Shown here: in pieces, positions 14,791-28,500 of the stretch
Position numbering within the stretch: position 1 is the first letter of the stretch
Layout: every line of letters starts with the position of its first letter
Source: Varroa destructor
Lineage: Eukaryota > Arthropoda > Arachnida > Mesostigmata > Varroidae
Assembly: GCF_002443255.2 (NCBI RefSeq)
Contig: NW_019211456.1
Coordinates: forward strand, 35,465,795-35,529,794
Reading direction: 5' to 3'
Length of the DNA stretch: 64,000 bases
The notes under the pieces: model-generated
What the model saw: only the letters and a program-made list of their open reading frames with translations
What the model was told of the DNA's origin: nothing
Databases searched by the model: none
Translations under genes and position numbers: made by a program

Positions 14791-17700
14791 GCGAAGTGAC
14801 CGGCTCTTGTGCCCACTGTACCAAACCAAGGGCTGCAGGCCGTTACCTCACACAGCTACCTGTTGCGGACCGCTGGTGGCGCGGCAGAACCAACGAGTGG
14901 CCGCTGGCGTCAGATTCATCATTGAAGCGAGCCTATTCTATGCGAAGTTCCAATCAAACTTTCGCTATAACTACACCAGACGTTTGCTAACTTGGATTTT
15001 CTTGACAGCTTCCAAGAAGACGGTTGGAAACCAACCAGCGTTAACCTTGCCGCTATCCGTCGGTTCCTTTGTTGCCGACAAGTTCAGCGTGGAGTTTGCT
15101 AAATCTGAGGAGAAAGCAAGCTTATTTAACTAATCGGCGAGCTGAACTAAGCTGAATCTCCCTCGAAATTTAGAAAATCACTGGCGTTGCACTTAGCCGC
15201 CAGATCTTCTTCTTAGATGACTGGATGCCCGAGCCCCGTCACGTACTTTAGATCCACGTCCTGGCAGGCAACGCGAGCATGAACCAACAGTTATTTGGAA
15301 ATGTTCGCTCCTCCCAGGCCGAGGTGAGGCGAACCGTTGAGTACTGGATCGTTGGCATTATCGAACCGATGCCAATGTTAAGCTGACACAAGTGCTGTGG
15401 GCAGCAGGACTGGCCAAACAATATGGAAGAAGCTATTGTGGCGAGCATCACAAGTGACCTAGGTTGAGATGAAACTGGAAGTTAAGGAGGAAGAATACAC
15501 AGGCACTTGCAGGTACCTATGGCAAAAGGGTTAAGGTATAGTTCAATAGTCTGTAAGTCTCGAGTATCCTACTTTTCAATATATGTTAGACCTAAAGTTG
15601 AGAGCAAGCCCGTGGGTTCTCTGCAGCCCCGTGTTCGTAGCTGCCCAGTTATTCTAATGAAACATCAGGTCATTAACTCTGTCGAGAGACGCATCGTGGC
15701 TACCAGCGTTACAGGCGCACGTGAAGCTTATTTGAGTCTCACTATTTTATCTGTCCTAGTAAATGCAGCACCCGAAATTACTCTTCAGACTGCTCGAAAT
15801 CGTCATTATCAATGTTCGTCAAAATACAAAACAGAAACCAGTATGTATGCATCTATCCATGCGCAGTCAGAAAGAAAGCCGCAGACATCGAATCGAGACT
15901 GGCTGCGAATGTGCGCGTGTAAGGAGTTAAAGATATAGCTAATGGCAGGAAAAGAATCAAGAAAAGAACGGACGATAGTCAATGTGCAACAGCAGCAAAC
16001 GCAGTAGAAATATACGAATTTATCGTACGCGTAGACATCACTGCTTTCCCAGCAGTCCTTCTCGAACCTGCTTTCCTATGTCCCGCCAAAGGAGAAAAAT
16101 CCGATGATCAAGAATAGAAAAACCGGGTTGGATTGGACGTAGAAGCTGCCAGCGGCCTCATTGTCTTAAGTAGCGGAACGAAATTGAAGGTCCGTTCCAG
16201 CCGGGCACGAGAACCATTTGAAGCTACTGCACTCCACAGCAGGCCTGTCAACCCTATCGTCTTCACCATCGGTCTCATTCTTTTCGTCGCCGTAGTATTC
16301 CTCTTTGAATGGTGCTCGCACAGAAAAAAACATGCAGAAGCGAGCAAAGAGGCCGAGCAAAAGATGGAGAAATCTATGAAACGAAGCGGCAGTGGCAATG
16401 TGAGAGTGGTAGGCGGCGAATCAGGACTGGAGCAATGCTCTGTCTTGCTGCTGCCCCTTCTTCATCCCTTTCGTAGGCACACTGGCAAGTAAGAGAGCGC
16501 ATTAGTAGAACAGACCCCTTTAGAGCTCGAGATTAGGATGGGCTGTTCAATGCGACTACGGAAAACGGAAACAGAGGACTGAGTAAGTAAGGAGAAGGAT
16601 GTGCGATGCACTAAGCAGCAGAGCTGCGCTACTGCCGTTGCACTCTCTTCTGTTGGTCGACGCCGCTTCCTTTCTCTTTTCAGGTGGTGTGGATCGCTGC
16701 CGCTACCTCGAAGGGGTGGCACTGAGGCTGGTGCGCCTGCCCAGTTTTCTGCAAAAGGCACAAGCAGGTCGACACGCGTAATGAGCAACGCTTTCTTTCA
16801 TGCCCTTAAGGGCAATCCAGTGAGAGAAGGGGCCGTAGCCGAAGTTGAATGAGTCGTCCTTGTTCATTGTCTTTACCTTCAGCAGAAGGCGAAATACGGC
16901 CGGTCCGGGTCCTCTTACAAGCTGGCAGAAGTATATAGGCAGCCAATGCCGAAGAGGAATCGGAAAAAGGGAGATTAAAGCGTGTGGGATTTGGAACAAG
17001 CAGACTCAGATCAAAAGCATGCGAGCATGGTGACAAAGATTTTTTCCAGGAACTATCCGGAGAAGGGTTTTTGGGGCCAATACGCGTTTACGGCGCGTAG
17101 AAAGGATACAGGCCAAAGGAGTTTCTTTCAGTTCTTGCAATGCCAGACATGCTACGACCTCGTCTACCAGTACAGGATTCTGGTAGGCTTCTGCTCGAGT
17201 AAGCTGCCGAGACAGCCTTCTTAGTTTCTTTTGGCTTAGTTGTTCCAAAAAGGAAAAGAACGAAAAAGAACAACGAAGGCGCAATGATACGGTCAAAAGG
17301 ACCGCTAGACGGGTTCACTGACTACCATGGGTAGCTAGGAACGCTTGCTTGTGTCGCTTGACGTGACTCCTAATACCTTCATTTTTGCTGTTGAATAGAT
17401 AGATATGTATACTCTCTATTGGCGCCAGTGAAGACATAGCATAGTACGCTGTTTCATTTGTTAAAATTAGAAAAAGGCAAAGGTACAGACAAGGAAAGAG
17501 CAAGGAGAAATGTTAGGAGAACACTCGTTAGGACAAGAAGCCGTGCAGGAGCAATAACGGCAGTAGCGGCTGCAGTCGGCGTCGCATTGCGATCGCTGAG
17601 GTGTCAACTAACGTCCAAGAGACAGACAGAACAAAGCAGAAAAAAACCTGTGCTGGAAGAGAACGTATGTGAGTACCGTCAGACGATGCGCTACGAAACG

Positions 17701-19810
17701 GAACATCACTGCTTGCTCGCTTGGTTGAACGACTGCTTTCCAGAAAAAAGCGCGTTTCGAGGGCGGCTGATGCAGGGACAGCAGTCGCATGCACGGGCAT
17801 CAGCAGACCTCCAAACCTACGTTTTCGACACTTTACGAGCGAACGAAGTGAACGGGAATATGGGGTACGGGGTAAACGTTAGGTAAAAAGGCTGAATGAA
17901 AGATCTAGGGTGCAGCAGCTGCTGCTGCCAGTGGTGGGGTCGTGGTGGCGACGGTAACGAAGAAGGCACGCAGCTGCTCGGGTAGAAAACGAGCAACGAA
18001 AAAAGAGCCACGAGCAGAGGCGACCGGTAGCGGCAGTGCGAGAGTCGACGGGAGTGGTTAAAGGAAGACAGTCGGCGCACCCAAACACGCGCCGGCGAAG
18101 TGATGCACACGAGAGCGCTGTTTGTGTATACTGTGGTCGTGAGGCAGATGCGAATACAGAATAGACGAAGCCATTGTGAAGCAGCCCCTGGGCAGAGGGG
18201 ATATTTGCCCTTACTAGCCCCTCGAAATGCTCTGTCTCTTGATAAAACACGAATAAAAAAGTGCCTACCAAACAGACAGAGGAAAGGGAATAGCCAGGAT
18301 TTCGGCATAACAGCGTCACCAGGAGTAGCAAAAGCTTCCGTCCTGTATAGAAAAAAAGAGTCCGATGCAAACTTAAGAAGAGGACGAAGAAAGTAAAAAA
18401 AAAGTCACAGTAAAGAGGATAAAATATAGCGTTCGAGCTAGAGCGGCTGCGCATATTTGCGGTGTGGATAGAAGTCGACCAAGCTGTGGTTAAGTGCGTG
18501 TGGCAACAGTCACAGATATCGAACAAAAGGGTGTTTGTAAAGAATTTAGGGGGCTTTTAACTAGTTTTTGCGTTCTCAAACCAGGTTCAGCTCACGACGA
18601 GAAGCAGCTTCAGGCAAGCTAAACTTAGCCAAAGGCGGTGGCCTTTACACGATGAAGGCGATGAGCAGAGAATTGTGCCAGCACCGTCTGCGCCTGCTTG
18701 TCCGTCCGCATGATTGAACTTGGTAGTGGCAAACTCGGAGCGTGAGCCTTGGTATCTATTCGTTCCTTGACGAAGCATAGTGTTCCCTACAGTCCTGCCC
18801 ATTCTAACATCCCCTTCGCGTTACTGCTCTCCTGAGTGTGCGAATGGCCATAGGAAGCTAGAAAGCACTGGTGGCGAAAGAGAGAGGCCGCTTGCTTTGG
18901 CTCCTGGACGGCATGGAAGTAACAAGGGTGGCTTGTTCCTTTTGACAAAATCACCATCCAGGTTAGCGGTGATTCGGGATCCGTGGCCTGTGTATGGATG
19001 GGCTCATCTCACTTGTACACGAAGGCCAGAAAACGACAGGAAGAGGGCTGGCGTAAGAGTAGTAGGAGAGACCAAGCTGCTCGCAGGTCGACGGCCACTG
19101 CCGCGTGATCCAGAGCGGAAGAGGTCTAAACGCACAAAAAGGAGTTTCAAAGGCTGTCAGTTTCCATCATCATGGCCCCGTTTCTTCCGTACCCCTATCC
19201 CCGTTTTGCGTGCCATCAAAAAAGGGTTTAGTCAGTTTTGCGGAACAGAGCGCCTCAGCAAGTGTGCCAACGAAAGAAAAAAGATAGGAAAAAAGGAGTG
19301 GAGCGGAGAAATCTCTAACAGTCAAGTAAAGCAGGTTGAAGAGGAAATGCATGCGGAAAAGATATGCGTGGCTGCCAGTTGGACAAGATATGTGAATGAG
19401 TAGGCACTGTAGTCAAGGAGCGAGCCTTTCGCTCATCCGTTCTTTGAAGGATGGAACGACTGGAGAAATGGAGCGTGTTGCGGCTGGGCGGTGTCTGTCT
19501 AACTTTGTGATGGCTTGACCAGTCTGTCCTTGGCTGAGTTTGCGACGATACATCGGTGCCTGGGTGTGTTCAGTAGCTTACACCCATTTTCTGTGTTTAT
19601 GTCCGTGAATATAAAGGGATAGTTTCGTTTAGAGATGTTGGAGACTGTGAGTGAATGGCCTCAAGTTGGTCGAGTGGCCAGAAACAAATCGGATTAATAT
19701 TAAACGACTCTTTTCGCCACGTTCTTACCACAAAAAGGGCCAAAAGCCTACAATAACACGCCTGAATCGCTCACCGCCAGCTTAGCAAGTGTAACCTCTG
19801 TTTCACTTAT

Positions 19811-19828
19811 GCGTGTGTGTGTGTGTGT
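19811..19828 (+). repeat. (TG)n microsatellite
   Basis: About eight TG units in the downstream flank. Confidence 0.9.
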
Positions 19829-20165
19829 ATGTATCCTGCTCTAAAGGCAACCGGCAGCCGGACGACCCCATGTTACACTGGGTTTAGTTTTCCCTGTCGC
19901 AATAGCACTTGACAACGGTGGCCCTATAACCGTTGTTTTAAACTACCACACGCTCCCACATTTGGCTCTGTGTTGTTACTGCTGCTACTAGTCCGTCAGA
20001 GCAGACAAGGGATGTCAGCATTGTACTTTCCTGCAGTACGGCGTGTGATCGCTTTTGCTCATCTCGGCATGAAGGCAACCCGACCAAACCTTTTTCGCTA
20101 TGAATTTATCCCCTACCGGTTCCCCTTTCCCTTAGCTGTACTCTTTTGCCTCTCTCTCATCGTCC

Positions 20166-20184
20166 GTTGTCAGCGGCTGACACC
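20166..20184 (+). repeat. 19-bp repeat with GTCAGC-G-GCTGAC palindrome, copy 1
   Basis: gttgtcagcggctgacacc, identical to a copy at 53409-53427. The core is an odd perfect palindrome. Its half sites resemble everted Maf half sites. Function unknown. Confidence 0.5.
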
Positions 20185-21000
20185 CGCGGCTGAGCCGTGC
20201 GCACTCAAAGTCCTCCCTTTTGAAACGCCGTGACCAAGTCAGGCCCAGGTGATGACCCCGCGGCTGCTTGCTGCGCCACAGTCGGGCTCCGACAAGCATG
20301 AACGTTTAACCTCATTTGCCATACGTTCGTCGCTTTAAACCTCCATTAACAGATATTTGTGACAGGCCGACGAGCCGAGGGCAGCAAACCACTTGGGGGA
20401 AACAGTGAGTCGAGCGACCTAAGATACTTGAATGGCTAAATGTGGGACGGCGCCGTGTACGCTTCACAGCCACACATATCGCACATGGACGGCACAACGA
20501 TCGTTCGTGTGTGAGAGATTCAGCGACGAAAAATCGGTTCGTCGCAGCTCTTTTATCAGGAAGAGAAGCTGCTGCTGGGGCGGCTGCTACGCCTGCAAGA
20601 CCGAAAACAGAGAGTGCCAGCACTTCTTTGTAATTTATTATGCCTTATCGCGTGCAGGGAACATCCTTTCGACCGAGACGAACCGCAACGCTTTCGAAAG
20701 ACTGAACCCGCCTAACCGATGTTTCGCGAGCTTAAAGGGAATACTCAGCTACCTTTTTCCCCTAACTTCGTCTGCTTACCGCCCGTCTTGCCGTCGTTTC
20801 GTTGTTGGATGAGGCTAAGTAGAGCCAGCCGTTGCGTTAATGCTGCCAGTGCTGCGGCCACCGGCACCATTGCCGCAAAAAAAGGGAAGTCTACTAGAGT
20901 GAAGCGTCGCATAGTCGTAGCAATGCGATGACGTCGTTGCTTTGACGTGTCCTGGCCGCCATTGAACATTGCCGCAAGCCGAAAATCCATCTCTCACGTT

Positions 21001-24000
21001 ATGAAGAAACGAGAACATACCGAGTATGATACTGTGTCAGTATACTAGTATACCATTGCAGAAATGTGTGTCATTGTTTAATTTCACTCGGAAAAAAGCA
21101 GCCCAGATCGCATTTGATATACTGGGCCGTGTGGAGAACGAGTATTAGTAGTATCTCTACGAATTGCTAGTTATTGCGCGGGGTGAAGTATAATCATACT
21201 TAATATCAACATTTGTCTGAGCAATTTGTCTGAGCACTGGAAAAGATTTGACCTCGTCGGGCTTTAGTCTTACTCCCAAAAACCCGATTTCTCGGATCGC
21301 AGGATGGACCCCGGCGTGTTCAAAGTCCTATGATATGACGAACATGTTAATTAACATGAGGGTAATATTGGTACATATGTCTGCGTAAGTTATACCTACC
21401 AATCACCGCTATACCTTTCACTGTCTGCATATAATTCTCGTAATTAATATTTTCGGATACACAGTACACGGTGCTGTGTTCGCATAGCTAAATACTGGTC
21501 CGCCAGCCGATCTGATTTTACGCTCGTTCTACTACCACATACGGTTGCAATTACCGTCCACTCTTTCATAATAGACGTCCCCAACTCTATGAAAATCTTA
21601 TTATATAAATATACGAAGCTTATAAAGGATTGTAGAAAATTTATATTAGTACACTGAAAATATAATGCCTTATTGTATAAGCAAAACCGAAAGTGCCAAG
21701 TACACATCGACTTTGAGTAGCTTATGAACCAACACCGTGGGAAAATCGCGCATAGGCGAATTTCCCATTTGCTCAAAATTTTAAACAGGACTACGTCTAC
21801 TATGTAGCTAGCTATCATCAGAGAAAGTTTCTTATTTTTTCAAATGTCTTTAAAGGCTACTACGGAACGTGTGAGCTGCGCGTACTCAACTTTCATACAC
21901 ACAAATTTCATATGTGGCCTTCTGCAGCTATTTTTTCCGTTATGCTAGAACTCTCGTTATGTAAGAACAATCTTCGTAAAATGCTTCTTTGTGTAGATGT
22001 TTAGATCCGAATACACGACTAGTACAAAACCGTTTGAAGACATTAACGTCGCTCCCGGTCCAGGCATCACCTAGGTGTAATAAGAATGGTAGGTTCTACA
22101 TTCATTGCCAGGCTTAACAAATCATTATAATATTGCTAGGTATAACTTTTAATAGAGATTTTTTATCGCAAATCGTATGACTTTTAACAAAATATTCAAC
22201 ATTTGTCAATTTTCATTATCAGGGTATCACGGATTTTTGGAGAGATTATAAAGGTGGAGCAAAACAATCACGTAGACAAACTTCAATGGAAATTTATAAG
22301 TAGACAGGAAAAGGATTGGATTGTAAAAAGCAGCAGTCATTTATTAAGCATCCAAACCTAAATGCGACATAAAACGTGTGTGTGTATTGATTATACACAG
22401 TAACAATAACTGGGTGGACTGGCATCAATGTTGTCTCTAAATGGGCAACATAATGTGTTCGTTGTCCTCTTCCTTAAAGCCCATCAACACCTCTGATGGG
22501 GCATTTTACAATAGCGTAGTTAAACAAGTCTCACAACATAAAGGCGTCACCCTCGTACATATATGTGTATATATATCCACAGTAATTGTACTTACATTTT
22601 TATCCTTCTTCTGGTCCGCCTAGTTATAGTTAACGTTCTCTTTTTTTCATTATGTTTATCATGACATAATCAATGTCATCTTCTTTTTCTACCTTTTTTT
22701 CAAATAACAACCAAAACAGCCACCAATTTCACCAACGGTAGTCTCATAATATATATAATGCTACTCCTTTTATTTACTAGGTACGTTTATTCCATGTGAT
22801 ATCTAGTCGAATTCAGATATTCCGCTGCCTTAACAACAACAGTGAATGCTCCGTTCTCCCGGCCCCCGAAAATTCTCCCCAGTCCAACAATGGGTTGCCA
22901 CACTTTTCTGCGTACTGGTTATCTTCCTGCCTTTCCGTTCGTTTATCCACAGTTTCTCCATTTCATTATCAGTCAATGTGGCAGCATTACCAACACTTTG
23001 GGTCGTGGGCTGCCCTTGCTGTCAAACACCGTTTCGGCCTCCCTGCAGCTTCTTGATCAATCTAGATTACTCAGTGTACGCTATTCAGCCGTTTGCGACG
23101 CCTAGCCCGCTTTTCTGTTGGCTATTATGCGTGTGCGCTCTGCGTAGCACAGCGGCTTCGTGTGAACGGTATAGCGAAACACGAAACAATCTTTTCCAAT
23201 AAGAGCAACGACAACAAGCCTTTGCTTTTTTCTTTAGCTCGCCTAGAGCTCTGCTAGGCAATACACGCTCTTCATTGCTGCCCTTCAGGCCGTCTATGTT
23301 TACTTATGATTACTACCATGTGTAATTGGTTTACACCGAGTTCTAAGAAACGTCTAAGTTTTCTCTCGCAAAATATCCCTATCATTTGACCCTTCCGCAG
23401 CCCCCTTTATGAGGCACGCTATTTCCACCAAACGACTTCAACCGCCGATGCTTTGTCGCGCTGGATCAGTCGCATTAAACGAATAACATAGCCTTCTCGA
23501 CCGTCTTTCTAAGCTGCTCGATGATCGTCTACTGGGGTAGTCATGAGTGAAATAACCTAGATATTTCGGTTCAGGTCAGCCAAGAGAACAAAGAAAGCCA
23601 TAGAACCTTTCTTGTACGAAGGAAGCATCAAGTAACCTGGAGGTAGCCTGGTGCTCACGAATACCGTGAAAAGGTGCCAGAACGAACGCACGGTCCGTCT
23701 AAATCAAGCCTAACCAACCGATCTTTGCTAGCTTCCGCTTTACAGTACTGTGAGAATTGTACATTATGTAGTTACAGACCTTCGCTGTTTTGTCTCACCC
23801 TCAATTAGTAGCGAAGGAGTTCCACTTTCAACACAGTTTGTAGTGTATATCTTACCCTTTTGTTCACAAGCAGCGATTCGAGGCAAGCATTTCCAGGTTA
23901 ACAACGACTGTTGCTGCTGCCGTTGCTAGTATTTTTCCGCCTTTGCTGCCAGTCTTCTACCCCTACACTAGCGCCCATTTCGCCGCAGCCCTATAGAATA

Positions 24001-25361
24001 CATCGGAAGATGTATCCGGGAAATAAACGAATGCCTAGAAGTTGAAGGAAGGTTCGGGGAAGGCGTTCGATTCGAACGGTGCAGGACCTAAATAGAGCAA
24101 CACTAGCAGGCCAATAGATGTGCATCGCCTTCATCAAGAATAGTTCAGGACTGACTAGTTGTCCTGCTGACAAAGCGAAGAGAAGCCGAGGAAAATGCTG
24201 GAAGAAAGGCTGGGTAGACAAAAAGCTTGTTCAGTGGAAGAAGCAGCACCTCAAGTATCTTAGTCACCAGCGTCGCCAAGCCAACCTTGTCTCCGCTTTC
24301 GACCGAACGCCGTTAGTTTGCTACGCTGCGAAAAAGCACACAAGTGCCTTTTTTTGAGGCGCGACTGTACAGGAACGTGTGGTGCAGCTGATAAAGCTTC
24401 TGATCGTAGTCGACACAATGGCAGTAGAGGAAGTGGTTCGGAGTAAAAATAATGCCATAAAATGAGAAAGCTCGTCTCCATGTACAGAGTAAGGAAGCAA
24501 CCACCCAATTGATTCCAATGGTAAGCCCTTCCGATCCGAAAGATAAAGAACAGTGTGGCACAAGCAACATATTCAAACACTCCTTCGCAGTGGCTAGCTG
24601 GTAGTGCCGGTAATTCTTCCTATGAAAAACTGCTGGATGGCGTGAAAAGGCTGGTAAAGAAATTGTGAAGGTAATTAAATAACGAACGGTATATGTTGTT
24701 AATGCAGAGTAAAACTAAAACCTTGGTCTTAGATAGCGGCAGCACCGTCTCGATGCCACGACTACGATATGTATCGATGCATCGAATATATTTAATAATA
24801 ATATATCATAGAAATAACAGTATATACGAGTAATAATAAGGGTAACAACAAATCGCAGAAAACACACATTTTCGTTGTTACATTACATCTCTATCACAAG
24901 CTTTTACAGTCAGAACCATGATGATTATCCTTAATCTTATTGCCATTGACATCGTAAACATCATAGTTAATCACAATTCATAATCATGAATAATGATTTT
25001 CTGTCGGACTATCCTATATTTTTTTTACCTTTTCATGTTTTTCCCTGTAGAACAGGATTTTTTTTTCTCTACTTGCTTTGCGCTGGAACGAGAATTCTAT
25101 TTAGAGATACACCTTTTGCCATGAGTTAAGTGCGCGAGACGCACTGGTACATCCCTCGAAAAAGTTTTTGGAGACTTTTAAACTATATTGCGTGTGCTAA
25201 TGTTTTAAATAGTAACAGTTGCATTGCTAGTTAGACAAGAAAGCTAGAATATGTTGCAGCAAAGCCAGAACTGGAAATTCCTAGTCGAGGATACTCCGTC
25301 GGTAGACGGCAGCAGTGCCTTGATGACGAGTCTGAGAAAATCCTCGGAATTGGACAGATTT
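21001..25361. other. 3' flank of the thin-like gene, no gene seen
   Basis: AT-rich from 21 to 22.8 kb and GC-richer from 22.8 to 24.6 kb. May include a long 3' UTR of the thin-like gene near 25.4 kb. No other exon was recognised. Confidence 0.5.
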
Positions 25362-25367
25362 TTTATT
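25362..25367 (-). terminator. candidate polyadenylation signal AATAAA
   Basis: AATAAA on the minus strand, about 70 nt after the stop codon of the thin-like gene. It is the first canonical hexamer downstream. AATAAA is common in AT-rich DNA, so a longer 3' UTR with a later site is possible. Confidence 0.4.
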
Positions 25368-25436
25368 CGTTCATCGATCATTTGCTTTCGCTGTTGTTAC
25401 CGTTGGCATCAACAGTCCAGGATGCAAAGAGAATCA

Positions 25437-25577
25437 TCAGAATATTTGAATGCGGTGGTTTTCTCGGTCGCAAGCGATAATGTCGCCTTTACTATTAACG
25501 GCGATATCCTCAAGTCCTTTAAATTTGCCGCCTTCCGAACCCCATGTCCCGAACGCTTTAATAAAGCTGCCGTCAGG
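25437..25577 (-). CDS. tn: thin-like terminal exon: NHL repeat 6 and stop
   Basis: 141 nt, 46 codons plus TGA at 25437-25439. It carries the last blade: PDGSFIKAFGTWGSEGGKF, LEDIAVNSKGDIIACD, RENHRIQIF, then the stop. The protein ends at the last strand of the propeller, as in several invertebrate TRIM-NHL proteins. Acceptor ttttgcag. An AATAAA lies 70 nt further on. Confidence 0.95.
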   Translation of the reverse strand, partial: PDGSFIKAFGTWGSEGGKFKGLEDIAVNSKGDIIACDRENHRIQIF

Positions 25578-28500
25578 CTGCAAAATCGACAAGAGGACAA
25601 CAAAGTGTTTCTATGAAAAATCTAAATCCTTTGACTGTGGATTAAGAAATTTTATGCTTCTATTCAACCCGTATCTTTTAATGTTTATTTTTTGTTTTTT
25701 TTTGACATCAAAATTATTATTATTTTATTCTTTTTGAAGAATATTTATATATTTTTTAATGATATCAAGGACATTTTGCTATCAAGGATAGCGAGAAACC
25801 AGGGGACCCAACTGTTAGAATACGAGCAAGATATCTGGCTCAAGTTGCCGGTGTATCAAGTAGCTATTATGTATACCTAAGTTTACTAGAAAAAGCAAGT
25901 TGCATTCTAAATTTCCAGAAAGAAAGTCAATAACGTGAATGCAACAGACCCCTTTCGACGAATAGAAGAGAAAAAGACCTCCGTAGATGTGGCACGATGT
26001 AACAAGCATTGAAGTAGTCAAGAAAGTGACTGTTTGAGAGTTTACCTGGAAAACCTGTATGCGATTGTTGCCTGAATCAGCTACGACGATGTACCCTTGA
26101 TCATCGACAGCCACCCCTCGAGGAAAGCGGAACAATCCTTCTTCAGAACCTTCTGCACCGAACGTGAATTGGCAGCGTCCGTTGACATCGAACACTTGAA
26201 CACGGTGATTATTTGTATCGCTGACAATCACTCGATTGGTGCTTGACACCGCAATATAGGACGGATGCTCTAAATATCCAGGACGAGAACCAACGCTACC
26301 CATTTTACCAACAAAACTACCGTCCGACTGGAATACCTGAAATATTGACAAAATATACATGACTATTACATATTGAGATGCTGTTCTTCAATATACATGC
26401 CTGTAAATGATCCTAGTAGTCGTATATGCATGAGCTCAAGCTTTATTGGCTTTGAGACTCCACAGATTACACCTTCGTGGATGGGTGGGCATCCGTACAA
26501 AGACGAACAGTGATGTTAAAGAAATAGACCCAGGTGTGACACAGGCGGGCAAAATCCAAGCGATTCAAAGCTGCCTGGAACGGACGGTGTGTGTACAACG
26601 CTGAAGTATAGCTTGTAGCGTTCGGCTAAGCGGCTTAGAATAGCCAGTTGGTGGTCCATGACTGACTGCCAGTAAAGGCCAGCCTACCGGGTAGAAATCC
26701 AATCTCTCTCTAGTATCAGCAAGACGTGCCCATAGCACTAATTTTATGGCAACCAGACAAGGAAAGCTAAGTACGCGTTCCCGACCGAAACAATGCACAG
26801 ACGACGGACTCGCATCACTTACGCCACGTATCTGCGCCACACATTTATCGCCTATGTGTCAAGTCAATAGTGCTCTTTCTCAACGGCAGGGGTGTCAGGC
26901 CATCTAGCACAATCGCCAATTTTACAAAGTAATAATATACTTGTGATTTCAGCATCGGAGCTCTGTAATAGAGCTCCGATCAGCATCGGAGCTCTTTAAT
27001 AGAGCTCCGATGCTCAAATTACATTTGTCCTTCATTAAACAATATTTAACTGCAAAACTAAGATATTTGAAGGGAAATGATATAGAGAAATCTGGTCTAA
27101 GAGAATTCCGAGAAGGTAGACAGAATTATAGCACATAGTAAAGCAAAAGCTAATTCGCTCTACCTTATAAATACTGAGAATAAAAACTGGGAAACCTGGG
27201 AATAAAAACTGCTAGTGTAAAGGAGTTCGTCAAATTCATTGACGGGTATCAATTGATATAGTAATTACAAAGTTATTTAATTACCAATATGTTCACAATT
27301 ATAGCCACAATAGGCCATCAAGAACAATTCCTAAATTATACGGCTAGAGGCAGAAGCAAGTTTTTACTTATTATTATAACACAACTAATAAAAACAAATT
27401 CAAAGTTTAAAATAAAAATCTATCTGTTAGTCGGCATATTGCCTAACCTGAACTCGGTGATTCTCCTTGTCGCAGACGTAGATAAATCCAAGGCTATCAG
27501 TGGTGAGGCCCCACGGGCATTGAAATTTGCCGTCCGTTCGACCGTCGCCCCCAAAGGTTCGGATAAATCGCCCAGTTGAATCGAATATTTGTACTCGGTT
27601 GTTGTACCTGATAACAGCGAAATGAATTTTTGAGAACGGCTATAGAAGTGTTCACAGTTCGTCGGGTTATAATAAAAGAACGAGTATCTCAATGATGTCA
27701 AAAACTAGTCTAGATTGCGGCTCTATAAAACGAAACAATAGACAGAGAACACCCCTCTGACCCATGCATTTGCTCAAAATGCAAACAATTCTCACTATAA
27801 TAATAACTATTATATAAAAGAAAAATATTGCTAACAAATTAATCAATAATTACTAGTTAATCCTACGTGTATAACATCTGCGTATTGCCTTCCTAAATAC
27901 TTAGAGATCCCATCGTATATTTATTACCTCTAGAACAAACCTTAAAGGCATTTACCTATCTGAGACAATTATCTGTCCGATGCGGTTGACCGCTAATCCA
28001 GCTGGATTATCCAGTTCGCCATCGCCACTGCCTTGTTTACCAAATGCGTGTAGAAACCTTCCATTTGAATCGAATACCTGCACGCGGTGGTTGGACGAGT
28101 CTGCCGCTACAAGCGACCCATCAGGCCCTACTGCCACGGACCGTGGCCACGTGAAGCTCCCCGATTCCGACCCACGTTTACCAATGCTCAATTTGCATTC
28201 GCCTTTTTGAAGGTATGCACTACGGGGATTACTGAAAATGCACGTATGTATATATATCGATATTAGAGAAAATGTACTTATGAACGAAATACACAGACCA
28301 CTTTACGTATACGCTACGTTTTGAAACTTTCCGATTTATCATATTCATAGTAATGAAAACCAACAAGGCAAATCGATACTTTTATGTATGTAAAGTAAAA
28401 TATTGTTAGCTAACGGTAACTTAAAAAAAAGGGCCGTAAACTTGAGATATCAAATGATCGCAATTCTATTTGGTCAAGGAAAATGACAATCAGTGCTAAG

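Larger units (their letters stand above)
14791..21000. other. stop-poor, purine-skewed island, no assignable gene
   Basis: Higher GC than its surroundings, with many overlapping open frames on both strands. The longest are 215 codons (18526-17879, minus), 207 (18780-19403, plus), 143 (15507-15938, plus), 142 (17458-17886, plus). None shows a domain. A frame at 16133-16492 (plus) has one convincing membrane-like segment. Confidence 0.5.

Noticed and set aside
17879..18526. 215-codon minus-strand open frame
   Set aside because: Starts MFDICDC, Phe/Ser/Leu-rich mirror of a purine-rich plus strand; no domain and no splice context.
18780..19403. 207-codon plus-strand open frame
   Set aside because: No recognisable domain, biased to Arg/Lys/Pro; likely a product of the stop-poor composition.
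24066..24082. cgttcgattcgaacg as a tRNA T-loop
   Set aside because: It is a short odd palindrome; no acceptor stem or A box nearby.
25251..25616. 121-codon plus-strand open frame
   Set aside because: Antisense shadow of the terminal NHL exon.
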